The notes beneath the pieces were generated by a model. It searched no databases, had not been told where the DNA came from, and worked only from the letters and a program-made list of their open reading frames with translations. A stretch of DNA of 64,000 nucleotides. Source: CALDTK01 sp045110575. Its GTDB lineage: Bacteria > Bacteroidota > Bacteroidia > Chitinophagales > Saprospiraceae. Where the stretch lies: the NCBI GenBank assembly GCA_045110575.1, contig JBGCGF010000020.1, positions 28,328-92,327 on the forward strand, given 5' to 3'. Position 1 is the stretch's first letter, and every line of letters begins with the position of its first letter. Shown in pieces: positions 26,985 to 36,500 of this stretch. A program made the translations under genes and the position numbers.

Positions 26985-27653
26985 ATGGCTTTACATACCC
27001 GCATCCAAGTCGCACACCTCATGTCCTCAACAGGCATGGTTCCACTCTTCTACCACAGTGACGTAGAAGTAGCAAAATCAATTGCGCTAGCTTGTTACAA
27101 GGGAGGAGCTAGGCTTCTTGAATTCACCAACCGAGGTGATTTCGCGCACGAGGTATTTGGAGCGCTCCGTAAGTTTTGTGCTGTAGAATGTCCTGAGCTT
27201 GCCTTAGGTGTAGGTTCCGTTACTGACGCAGCTGCCGCATCGCTTTATATGATGCTTGGAGCTGATTTTGTGGTCACCCCAGTCTTACGAGAAGATATCG
27301 CTGTAGTCTGCAACCGTAGAAAGGTCATGTGGAACCCAGGCTGCGCCAGCCTCGCCGAAATATGTCGTGCAGAGGAACTAGGTGCGGAAGTCGTTAAACT
27401 CTTCCCAGGCAGCGTCTATGGCGCTGGTTTCGTGAAGGGAATCCTCGGTCCTCAGCCATGGACCAGTATTATGCCTACAGGTGGTGTTTCACCTGACCGA
27501 GAAAACCTCACTGCTTGGTTTGATGCAGGTGTCGTTTGTGTAGGTATGGGCTCTAAGCTTATTTCAAAACAATTAATTGCTTCTGGAGATTGGGCTGTGC
27601 TCGAACAGAAGACGAGAGAGACACTAGCCTTGATTGAGGAGATTAGAGGGTAG
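26985..27653 (+). CDS. eda: KDPG (2-dehydro-3-deoxy-phosphogluconate) aldolase
   Basis: The 222-residue class I aldolase of the KHG/KDPG family has the catalytic Glu in ARLLEFTNRGDF, GVGSVTDAAAA, the phosphate/substrate loop FVVTPVLRED and the Schiff-base Lys in EVVKLFPGS, with the PTGGVSP phosphate loop at about 164-170. It splits KDPG to pyruvate and glyceraldehyde-3-phosphate, the last step of alginate breakdown here. It ends 48 bases from a convergent gene, closing the locus. Confidence 0.93.
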   Translation: MALHTRIQVAHLMSSTGMVPLFYHSDVEVAKSIALACYKGGARLLEFTNRGDFAHEVFGALRKFCAVECPELALGVGSVTDAAAASLYMMLGADFVVTPVLREDIAVVCNRRKVMWNPGCASLAEICRAEELGAEVVKLFPGSVYGAGFVKGILGPQPWTSIMPTGGVSPDRENLTAWFDAGVVCVGMGSKLISKQLIASGDWAVLEQKTRETLALIEEIRG

Positions 27654-27701
27654 TGGATTTAATGCTTGACATTTCAAGACAATAGAGATTGAATATTCAG
27701 C

Positions 27702-28688
27702 CTAGTACTGACTCCTATACAATCGACGAATTTGCTCACGTTTAGGACTATCAAACTGCAGAGTCCACAGATCAAACAGGTCCTTGTAGTATGACTCTAC
27801 TGGGAATGGATTGGATTCCAAATCCTCACGAAATTCAGAAGACTTTTCCCCGAGAAAATACATAGAGACCTCTCTATGAAAAATTAACATGCGACTTTGC
27901 CCTTCTGGGATTCCAGCTAAGTACTCAGGTGTTAGTAGAAGAATAAAATCCTTCAATTCTACATCCTTCCTCTGAAATATGAGGTCCGTAAAATGAGATC
28001 TTTGCTGCATTAAAGGCAGCAATAGGATTTCCTCAGCACTTGGAACGCTATATGAATCCAACCTAAAACAATCTCTAAAATGCTGGTTTACAATGGCTGA
28101 AGGCAGTTCTAATAAACTCCCCAAAATTGCAGCATGATGATTATAGGGATATAAATCTAGCTTGATTAATTCGCTGTACATATCATACGCATGTTGATAG
28201 TCCCCTGCTTCTACCGTCATTGGAATTAAAGACTTCACATAGAGATCTTCTACCTTGGCTTTCTCTCTATTTCCGCCTTTACTCGCTTTTTCGATGAACG
28301 GATTAAGTATTTCAAAGGCTAATTTATCCTTACCTGCGGCGAGATACCCTAGGCCTAAGTCATCTTTTTTGATTCCAAATATTGATTTAGAGGAATCTAA
28401 TTCGATCATCTTTAAATGCAAAGGGTGAGCCTTAATGAATTCACCTTCTTTCGAATATTTAAGTGCGATGGACTGTAATACACTGTACATCAGTTTCTGA
28501 TATTTAACATCTTTAATGGTCAACTCTGTATCACTACCAAGCCTATCTACCATTTCGGTCTCAATAGCAAGCTTGATCGAATCAGAAAGAACCACTTGAG
28601 CGTTCAGTAGCGTAGCGCTAAGAATAAGTAGAAGCCCGATAGAAATTGGAAATAGAAAACAGTATCGCATAAATTTCAATTGTACCAT
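27702..28688 (-). CDS. Exported hypothetical protein with TPR-like helices
   Basis: The 328-residue protein has a signal peptide (FLFPISIGLLLILSATLLNAQ); an alternative Met at residue 7 gives the same signal peptide. The remainder is almost entirely helical, with repeats of 34-40 residues (LGYLAAGKDKLAFEILNPFI, AGDYQHAYDMYSELIKL) that look TPR-like. No catalytic motif and no sorting domain are visible, so it is probably periplasmic. It is convergent with eda and lies downstream of rpoC, but the two rpoC terminators separate them. I do not recognise a family. Confidence 0.6.
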   Translation of the reverse strand: MVQLKFMRYCFLFPISIGLLLILSATLLNAQVVLSDSIKLAIETEMVDRLGSDTELTIKDVKYQKLMYSVLQSIALKYSKEGEFIKAHPLHLKMIELDSSKSIFGIKKDDLGLGYLAAGKDKLAFEILNPFIEKASKGGNREKAKVEDLYVKSLIPMTVEAGDYQHAYDMYSELIKLDLYPYNHHAAILGSLLELPSAIVNQHFRDCFRLDSYSVPSAEEILLLPLMQQRSHFTDLIFQRKDVELKDFILLLTPEYLAGIPEGQSRMLIFHREVSMYFLGEKSSEFREDLESNPFPVESYYKDLFDLWTLQFDSPKREQIRRLYRSQY

Positions 28689-28742
28689 CTAATGTAATGT
28701 AGAATTCAGTCACTCCGTCCTGAATCACCTGTTCGCCGGTAA

Positions 28743-28791
28743 GAATAAAACAAAGGCGCGCTCTACCCTGCCAGCCTGCGCAGAGCGCGCC
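28743..28791 (-). terminator. Second terminator downstream of rpoC
   Basis: GGCGCGCTCT at 28755-28764 pairs perfectly with AGAGCGCGCC at 28782-28791; on the minus strand TTTGTTTTATTC follows. It backs up the first rpoC terminator. Confidence 0.7.
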
Positions 28792-28899
28792 AACCACTGG
28801 CTTAGTGCATCCTCAAACGCCCACGCGTCTCGGCATTCAAAATTCAAAATTGTCCCTGCGTAGCTGGGTTCTCCAATTCAAAATTCTTACCTCCGCGCA

Positions 28900-28938
28900 C
28901 AAAAAAGCCCCGCTCCAACAAAAGTCGAAGCGGGGCTC
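28900..28938 (-). terminator. Terminator of the ribosomal-protein/RNA-polymerase operon
   Basis: AGCCCCGCT near 28906-28914 and AGCGGGGCT near 28929-28937 form a strong stem; on the minus strand it is followed by TTTTTTGTGC. It is 32 bases past the rpoC stop. Confidence 0.9.
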
Positions 28939-28943
28939 TTAAT

Positions 28944-28957
28944 GTTTTGGCGAAAGC
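28944..28957 (+). repeat. Iterated 14-mer GTTTTGGCGAAAGC
   Basis: Exact intergenic copy between the rpoC stop and its terminator. Confidence 0.9.
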
Positions 28958-28969
28958 CTAAGGAAAACC

Positions 28970-31900
28970 TTAGTCCATCACCTCAGTCTCGTAATTCTCC
29001 TCACGCTCTGACTCACGCTTGTCACGTGCTTCAGCTTGATCGGTAGTAAGTACAAAGAGATCCTTGAATGCACGCTGGCCTGTACCCGCTGGGATACGCT
29101 TACCAACGATAACGTTCTCCTTAAGACCGTTGAGGAAGTCAACCTTCGCTCCAATCGCAGCCGTAGAAAGAACCTTCGTCGTCTCCTGGAAAGACGCAGC
29201 TGAAATCCAGCTAGTCGTACCAAGTGAAGAACGCGTGATTCCCTGTAGCATTGAACTTGATGTCGCTGGTACCGCATCACGCGATTCCACCAACTTCTTG
29301 TCCTCACGCTTGAGCAATGAGTTCTCCTCACGGAGTTGACGCACGCTTACAAGTTGACCTGCTTTGAGGTTCTCGGACTCGCCTGCATCAACAACAAATT
29401 TCTTGTCGTAGATCCAGTTGTTCTGATCGAAGAAGTCATACTTCTCAACCGCTTCGTTCTCAAGGAATGTAGTATCACCAGAATCCTCGATGAGCACGCG
29501 GCGCATCATCTGACGTACAATCACCTCAAGGTGCTTGTTGTTGAGTGTAATACCCTGTGAGCGATATACTTCTTGGACACCGTTAACGAGGTACGACTGT
29601 ACCGCGAATGGTCCCATGATGTTGAGGATATCCTTCGGTGCGGTTGCACCATCACAAAGAGGCGTTCCTGCACGGATGAAGTCACCGTCCTGTACGAGTA
29701 CGTGACGACTTAGTCCTACGAGGTACTTACGCTTCTGTCCGTCCTTCGCAGTCACGATAACCTCACGGTTACCACGCTTGATCTTAGAACCGAAGCTGAT
29801 AACACCGTCGATCTCCGTTACAACCGCAGGGTTGCTTGGGTTACGTGCCTCAAAGAGCTCAGTAACACGTGGAAGACCACCAGTAATATCCTGAATACCA
29901 CCTGCAGAACGAGGCATCTTCGCTACAATCTGACCAGCTTCAACAGCATCACCGTCTTGGACGGTTAGACGTGAACCTACCGGCATGTTGTAGTTACGCT
30001 CGTCCTCACCATCAGCAGTAGAGATACGAACAGTAGGAAGAATTCTCTTCGCGCCTTTCGACTCGATGATGATCTTTTCCTCCATTCCTGTCTGATCATC
30101 ACGCTCTGTACGGTAAGAAATACCCGGCTCGATGTTCTCGAACTGAACTACTCCACCAAACTCAGAGATGATTACAGAGTTGTATGGATCCCATTCAACA
30201 AGCTCATCTCCTTTCTTCACACTACTACCCTCCTTAGCGAAGAGCGTTGATCCGTAAGGAACGTGGTGCGTGATGAAGATCTTTCCAGTCTCTGCGTCTA
30301 CAATGCGAATCTCGCCTGTACGCGAGAGTACGATGTTGATGTCCTTTCCGTCTGAATCCTTAGAAGAGATCGTACGAACGTCATCAAACTCGATAGTACC
30401 CTTGTACTTAGCAGCGATGCTAGACTCAGTACGGTTTACACTTGCAATACCACCAACGTGGAACGTACGAAGTGTCAACTGTGTACCCGGCTCACCAATC
30501 GACTGGGCAGCGATGATACCAACGGCATCTCCACGCTCAGCAACACGGCCACTCGCCATGTTCTTTCCGTAGCACTTACGACATACGCCACGCTTAGTCT
30601 CACAAGTGAGTACTGAACGAATCGTTACGCTTTCAACTCCAATCTCTTCGAGAAGCTTAGCCATGTCAGCAGTGATGTACTCACCTGCTTCAAGGATTAC
30701 TTCTTCAGTCTCAGGATGCTCGATATCGTGCAACGTGTAGCGACCGTCAGTACGGCTCTGTAGAGACTCAATCACCTTATCGCCTTCGCGAAGTGCTGAA
30801 GTCTCAATTCCACGAAGCGTATCACAATCCTCTTCGAGGATTACAACGTCTTGAGCAACGTCAACGAGACGACGAGTCAAGTAACCCGCATCGGCTGTCT
30901 TCAATGCCGTATCGGCAAGACCCTTACGGGCACCGTGAGTAGAGATAAAGTACTCAAGTACCGATAGACCATCCACAAAGTTGGAAAGGATCGGGTTCTC
31001 GATAACTGCTCCACCTGTATCACCAGACTTACGCGGCTTAGCCATCAAACCACGAAGACCGCAAAGCTGCTTAATCTGTGCTTGAGAACCACGTGCTCCA
31101 GAGTCAAGCATCATGAATACAGAGTTGAAACCCTGCTTGTGCTCACGAAGCTCTGTCATCAAGTTTGACGTAATGCGATTATCCGCATTGTTCCACTTGT
31201 CGATTACCTGGTTGTAACGCTCGTTCGCGGTAATCATACCCATCTCGTAAGACTGTACGATCTCCTCTACCGCTTCGGTAGCACCGTCGAGTGTTGCTTG
31301 CTTTTGAGAAGGAGTAATGAGGTCTCCAAGGTTGAACGATAGTCCACCTTTGAATGCCCACTTAAATCCAATCTCCTTCACCTTATCAAGGAAGATCGCT
31401 ACGGTACGGAAGTCCGTACGCGTAATAATGCCCTGGATAATGCGCTTAAGGTTGCGCTTCGTTAGTAGCTCGTTCACGAACGGTACCGATTCTGGTACTG
31501 CTTGGTTGAAGAGTACACGACCTACGGTTGTTTCCAGGCGAGCCTGAACGAGATTTCCACTCTCATCCTCTGTGCGCACGCGACAGGTGATCTTAGAGTG
31601 AAGCTCAACTTTTCCTTCGTCAAGTGCCATCATCACCTCCTCCGCAGAGTAGAAGCGACGTCCTTCACCAAGCATCTTGTGCTCTGGTGTAGAGCTGCGC
31701 TCTTTCGTGATGTAGTAAAGTCCGAGAACCATGTCCTGTGAAGGAAGCATGATTGGTGAACCGTCCTGTGGGTTGAGCATGTTGTGCGCAGAAAGCATCA
31801 ATACTTGAGCTTCCAAAATCGCCGCTTGGCTCAATGGTACGTGGACTGCCATCTGGTCACCGTCAAAGTCGGCGTTGAAGGCAGTACAAACGAGAGGGTG

Positions 31901-33292
31901 CAACTGGATTGCTTTTCCTTCGATCAATGTCGGCTGGAACGCCTGAATTGAAAGACGGTGAAGCGTCGGGGCACGGTTAAGCATGATCGGGTGCCCTTTG
32001 AGAATGTTCTCAAGGATATCCCAAATGATCGGGTCTTTACGCTCAACGAGCTTCTTCGCACTCTTTACCGTTTTCACGATACCGCGCTCAATGAGCTTAC
32101 GGATAACGAACGGCTTGAAGAGTTCTGCAGCCATTCCTTTCGGAAGACCACACTCGTGAATCTTAAGGGTAGGTCCAACGACAATAACCGAACGGCCAGA
32201 GTAGTCAACACGCTTACCTAATAGGTTTTGGCGGAAGCGACCTTGCTTTCCTTTCAAGATGTCAGAAAGAGACTTAAGTGGACGTCCACCTTCAGCCTTC
32301 ACTGCATTTGACTTACGAGAGTTGTCAAAGAGACTGTCGACAGCCTCTTGAAGCATACGCTTCTCGTTACGAAGGATTACTTCCGGTGCCTTGATCTCGA
32401 GCAGACGCTTGAGACGGTTGTTACGGATGATCACACGACGGTAGAGGTCGTTAAGGTCAGAAGACGCAAAACGGCCACCATCAAGAGGTACAAGCGGACG
32501 AAGTTCCGGTGGAACAACTGGCAAGTACTGAATGATCGCCCATTCCGGACGGTTCTCAACGCGCGTCTGTCCATCACGGAAACTCTCTACAACACGTAGA
32601 CGCTTAAGTGCTTCGGACTTACGTTGCTGGCTTGTCTCCGTAGCCGCTTGGTTACGAAGATCATAGCTCAACTGGTCAAGGTCTAGACGCTCAAGCAGAT
32701 CGAAGATCGCTGAGGCACCCATCTTGGCCATGAATTTTGTTGGATCAGAATCCTCAAGCTGCTGGTTGCCTTCTGGCAAAGTGTCCAACATATCGAGGTA
32801 CTCCTCCTCTGTGTAGAGGTCCATTTTCGCGATGCCATCTTCCTCCTTTACACCAGGCTGGATGACTACGTAACGCTCGTAGTAAATGATACTCTCAAGT
32901 TTCTTGGTGTTGAGACCAAGCATGTAACCGATCTTGTTCGGTAAGCTCTTGAAGAACCAAATGTGAACTACAGGGACCACCAACTTGATGTGTCCCATGC
33001 GCTCGCGACGCACTTTCTTCTCAGTTACTTCTACACCGCAACGGTCGCAGACAATACCCTTGTAACGAATACGCTTGTACTTACCGCAGTAGCACTCGAA
33101 ATCCTTAACAGGTCCGAAAATACGCTCGCAGAACAACCCGTCACGCTCCGGCTTATAAGAGCGGTAGTTAATCGTTTCAGGCTTGAGCACCTCTCCGTAG
33201 CTGCGCTCGAGTATTTCGTCCGGACTAGAGAGCGTCAGCGTGATTTGGCTGAAGTTCTGATCGAGTACCGGGGTCTTTTTTGATAACGCCAT
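28970..33292 (-). CDS. rpoC: DNA-directed RNA polymerase subunit beta'
   Basis: The 1440-residue product is full length for Bacteroidota. It has the N-terminal zinc-binding cluster (CYCGKYKRIRYKGIVCDRCG), the catalytic NADFDGDQM loop with three Mg-binding aspartates, the bridge-helix region and the second zinc site (CETKRGVCRKCYG). It forms the catalytic core with RpoB. It ends an operon running from secE, 294 bases after rpoB. No inteins or frameshifts are present. The 3' end is followed first by a copy of the iterated 14-mer and then by the terminator. Confidence 0.98.
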   Translation of the reverse strand: MALSKKTPVLDQNFSQITLTLSSPDEILERSYGEVLKPETINYRSYKPERDGLFCERIFGPVKDFECYCGKYKRIRYKGIVCDRCGVEVTEKKVRRERMGHIKLVVPVVHIWFFKSLPNKIGYMLGLNTKKLESIIYYERYVVIQPGVKEEDGIAKMDLYTEEEYLDMLDTLPEGNQQLEDSDPTKFMAKMGASAIFDLLERLDLDQLSYDLRNQAATETSQQRKSEALKRLRVVESFRDGQTRVENRPEWAIIQYLPVVPPELRPLVPLDGGRFASSDLNDLYRRVIIRNNRLKRLLEIKAPEVILRNEKRMLQEAVDSLFDNSRKSNAVKAEGGRPLKSLSDILKGKQGRFRQNLLGKRVDYSGRSVIVVGPTLKIHECGLPKGMAAELFKPFVIRKLIERGIVKTVKSAKKLVERKDPIIWDILENILKGHPIMLNRAPTLHRLSIQAFQPTLIEGKAIQLHPLVCTAFNADFDGDQMAVHVPLSQAAILEAQVLMLSAHNMLNPQDGSPIMLPSQDMVLGLYYITKERSSTPEHKMLGEGRRFYSAEEVMMALDEGKVELHSKITCRVRTEDESGNLVQARLETTVGRVLFNQAVPESVPFVNELLTKRNLKRIIQGIITRTDFRTVAIFLDKVKEIGFKWAFKGGLSFNLGDLITPSQKQATLDGATEAVEEIVQSYEMGMITANERYNQVIDKWNNADNRITSNLMTELREHKQGFNSVFMMLDSGARGSQAQIKQLCGLRGLMAKPRKSGDTGGAVIENPILSNFVDGLSVLEYFISTHGARKGLADTALKTADAGYLTRRLVDVAQDVVILEEDCDTLRGIETSALREGDKVIESLQSRTDGRYTLHDIEHPETEEVILEAGEYITADMAKLLEEIGVESVTIRSVLTCETKRGVCRKCYGKNMASGRVAERGDAVGIIAAQSIGEPGTQLTLRTFHVGGIASVNRTESSIAAKYKGTIEFDDVRTISSKDSDGKDINIVLSRTGEIRIVDAETGKIFITHHVPYGSTLFAKEGSSVKKGDELVEWDPYNSVIISEFGGVVQFENIEPGISYRTERDDQTGMEEKIIIESKGAKRILPTVRISTADGEDERNYNMPVGSRLTVQDGDAVEAGQIVAKMPRSAGGIQDITGGLPRVTELFEARNPSNPAVVTEIDGVISFGSKIKRGNREVIVTAKDGQKRKYLVGLSRHVLVQDGDFIRAGTPLCDGATAPKDILNIMGPFAVQSYLVNGVQEVYRSQGITLNNKHLEVIVRQMMRRVLIEDSGDTTFLENEAVEKYDFFDQNNWIYDKKFVVDAGESENLKAGQLVSVRQLREENSLLKREDKKLVESRDAVPATSSSMLQGITRSSLGTTSWISAASFQETTKVLSTAAIGAKVDFLNGLKENVIVGKRIPAGTGQRAFKDLFVLTTDQAEARDKRESEREENYETEVMD

Positions 33293-33586
33293 GTTCTTGT
33301 TATTACCACCGAATTGCTTCGATGGGATGATCGCCGCCCCCGAAGGTTTGGCTGAGGGAGTTAACCGACGCGAGGTCGGTTGGGGTTGGCAGGTTCAGCT
33401 TTTCCCGCATTGCTACGGGGCTTTCATCGCTAAACTTGCCTTGCGCCTCAGGTTTTTAGTAAGCTTCCCTTCAGCAAGTTCAGGGCAAGATTTTAAAACC
33501 AAACGCTTTGGCGGTTTGAGAACTTTCGCCAAAACCAGTCACATTTGATAGGTTTTGGCGAAAGCTTCTTAAACAGCCTGTTCGAA
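33293..33586 (-). other. Unusually long rpoB-rpoC spacer with a 13-base inverted pair
   Basis: This 294-base gap holds no gene. CTTTCGCCAAAAC at 33523-33535 and its reverse complement within 33552-33565 form a 13-base inverted pair with a 16-base loop; both are copies of the iterated motif. A smaller hairpin (CAAACCGCC/GCGTTTGG, about 33502-33519) followed by TTTTAAAA on the minus strand lies next to it. Together they could cause partial termination or RNA processing between the two polymerase genes. Confidence 0.6.
33552..33565 (+). repeat. Iterated 14-mer GTTTTGGCGAAAGC
   Basis: Exact intergenic copy in the rpoB-rpoC gap, paired with a 13-base inverted copy at 33523-33535. Confidence 0.9.
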
Positions 33587-36500
33587 TCAATCGAACTTGA
33601 CGTCGAGCGCCAATCCGCGCAACTCATGCACGAGAACGTTGAACGACTCTGGAATACCAGGCTCAGGAAGGTTGTCTCCCTTAACAATGGCTTCGTATGC
33701 TTTCGCACGTCCGTTGATGTCGTCCGACTTGATCGTAAGGAGCTCTTGTAGGATACTAGAAGCACCGAATGCCTCAAGTGCCCAAACCTCCATCTCACCA
33801 AATCTCTGTCCACCAAACTGTGCCTTACCACCGAGTGGCTGCTGCGTGATGAGCGAGTACGGTCCAATAGAACGAGCGTGCATCTTGTCGTCAACCATGT
33901 GGCTGAGCTTCAACATGTAGATCACACCTACCGTCGCACGCTGGTGGAATCGGTCGCCCGTTTCACCGTCGCTGAGGTATGTCTGACCAAGACTCGGAAG
34001 ACTTGCCTTCTGGATGTACGTTTCAATCTCGTCTTGGCTTGCACCGTCAAAGATTGGAGTACCGAAGGTCATCCCGAGCTTCTCACCTGCCCAACCTAGA
34101 ACCGTCTCAAAGATCTGGCCCAGGTTCATACGAGATGGTACACCTAGTGGGTTAAGTACGATGTCTACTGGAGTTCCATCCTCTAGGAACGGCATGTCCT
34201 CACGACGTACGATACGACTCACGATACCCTTGTTACCGTGACGACCTGCAAGCTTATCACCAACCTTGAGCTTACGCTTCTTGGCCATGTAAACCTTAGC
34301 AAGCTTAAGAACGCCTGCAGGAAGCTCGTCTCCAATAGAGATGTTGAACTTCTCGCGCTTGTAGCGACCTACTTCCTCGTTGTACTTAATGTTGAAGTTG
34401 TGGAGCAAACGACTGATAAGCTGGTTATCATCATCCTTTGTTGTCCAACCAGAGTAGTCAGCCTTGAGTACATCGATGTTACGAAGTACTTCCATGGTGT
34501 ACTTCGCGCCTTTCGGTACGATCTGCTCACCATAGATGTCCTTAACTCCTTGAGATACGCGACCACGTACGATTTGCGCGAGCTTATCGACCATGATGGT
34601 ACGAATCTCGTTCACCTTAACGGCGTGCTCATCGTCGAGCTTAGAAAGCATTTCTTTCTCTTGCTCCTTCTGATCCTTATCCTTCTTCGCACGAGCGAAG
34701 AGTTGCTTGTTGATGATGACACCCTTCACACTTGGTGCGGCTTTCATCGATGCGTCCTTGACGTCACCAGCTTTGTCACCAAAGATCGCTCGAAGGAGCT
34801 TCTCTTCCGGTGTCGGATCTGACTCTCCTTTCGGAGTGATCTTACCGATGATGATGTCACCTTCGCTTACCCAAGCACCAACACGGATGATACCGTGCTC
34901 GTCGAGATCCTTAGTTGCTTCCTCAGAAACGTTAGGGATGTCGTTGGTCAATTCTTCTTCACCCAACTTCGTGTCGCGCACGTCCATCTCGAAGTGCTCG
35001 ATGTGGATTGAAGTGAAGATATCCTCACGGACTACACGCTCAGAGAGTACGATTGCATCCTCAAAGTTGTAACCCTTCCATGGCATAAATGCCACCTTGA
35101 GGTTCTGTCCAAGTGCAAGCTCTCCTTTGTCGGTTGCGTAACCGTCACAAAGCAGTGTACCCACATCAACGCGATCTCCCTTGCGCACAATTGGCTTAAG
35201 GTTGATACATGTTCCTTGGTTGGTACGAAGGAACTTGGTCAGGTGATATGTCTTGCTATCGCCTTCGAAGCTAACCAATTGGTCTTGCTCCGTACGCTCA
35301 TAGCGAATAGTAATCTTACGTGCATCAACATACTCGACGACACCAGGGCCTTCTGCGTTGATAAGCATGCGTGAATCCTGAGCAACTTTTGCCTCCAGGC
35401 CAGTTCCTACGATCGGCGCTGCCGGACGTAGAAGTGGAACCGCCTGACGCTGCATGTTCGAGCCCATCAAGGCACGGTTTGCATCATCATTCTCAAGGAA
35501 AGGAATCAAACTAGCCGATACACCTACAATTTGGTTAGGTGCAACGTCCATGTACTCGATGTCCTCTGGTTCGAGAACAGGGAATTCACCGTGCTCACGA
35601 CAAGCTACACGAGCTGTCTTGAAGTCACCGGTTTCGCCGTCGATTGCTGCGTTTGCCTGGGCAATCTTCTTGAAGTTCTCGCCTTCGGCTGAGAGGTACT
35701 GTACCTCGCCCACAACGTCAACTTTACCATCGACTACCTCACGATAAGGAGTCTCTAGGAAGCCCATCTTGTTCACCTTTGCGTGGACGCAAAGAGTAGA
35801 GATTAGTCCAATGTTAGGACCCTCTGGTGTCTCGATCGTACACAAACGGCCGTAGTGGCTGTAGTGAACGTCACGAACCTCAAAACCTGCGCGCTCACGT
35901 GAGAGACCACCTGGTCCAAGTGCCGAGATACGGCGCTTGTGAGTGATTTCAGAAAGCGGGTTGGTTTGGTCAAGGAACTGAGACAACTGACTCGTTCCGA
36001 AGAAGGAGTTAATTACACTCGAGAGTGTACGTGCGTTGATCAAGTCTACCGGAGTAAAGACTTCGTTGTCACGTACGTTCATCCGCTCGCGGATGGTACG
36101 TGCCATACGTGCAAGACCTACACCAAACTGAGCATAAAGCTGCTCACCTACAGTACGTACACGACGGTTAGACAGGTGATCGATATCATCGATCTCTGCC
36201 TTAGAGTTCATCAAGCTTACTAGATACTTAACGATAGAGATAATGTCTTCCTTCGTAAGAACGAGAACATCTCCTGCTGCGTCAGAACCGAGCTTGCGGT
36301 TGATTTTATAGCGACCTACTTCACCGAGGTTGTAGCGTTTGTCACTAAAGAACAGCTTGTCGATGATACCGCGTGCGGTGTCATCATCAGGTGGCTCGGT
36401 GCCACGTAGCTGCTTGTAGATATAGTTAACTGCTTCAATCTCCGAGCTGGTCGGATCTTTCTGCAGGGTATTGTAAATGATGGTGTAGTCCTGGTCGACA

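Noticed and set aside
28826..28890. Repeated ATTCAAAATT words in the rpoC-downstream gap
   Set aside because: Only three short AT-rich copies, without spacing or symmetry; likely low-complexity sequence.
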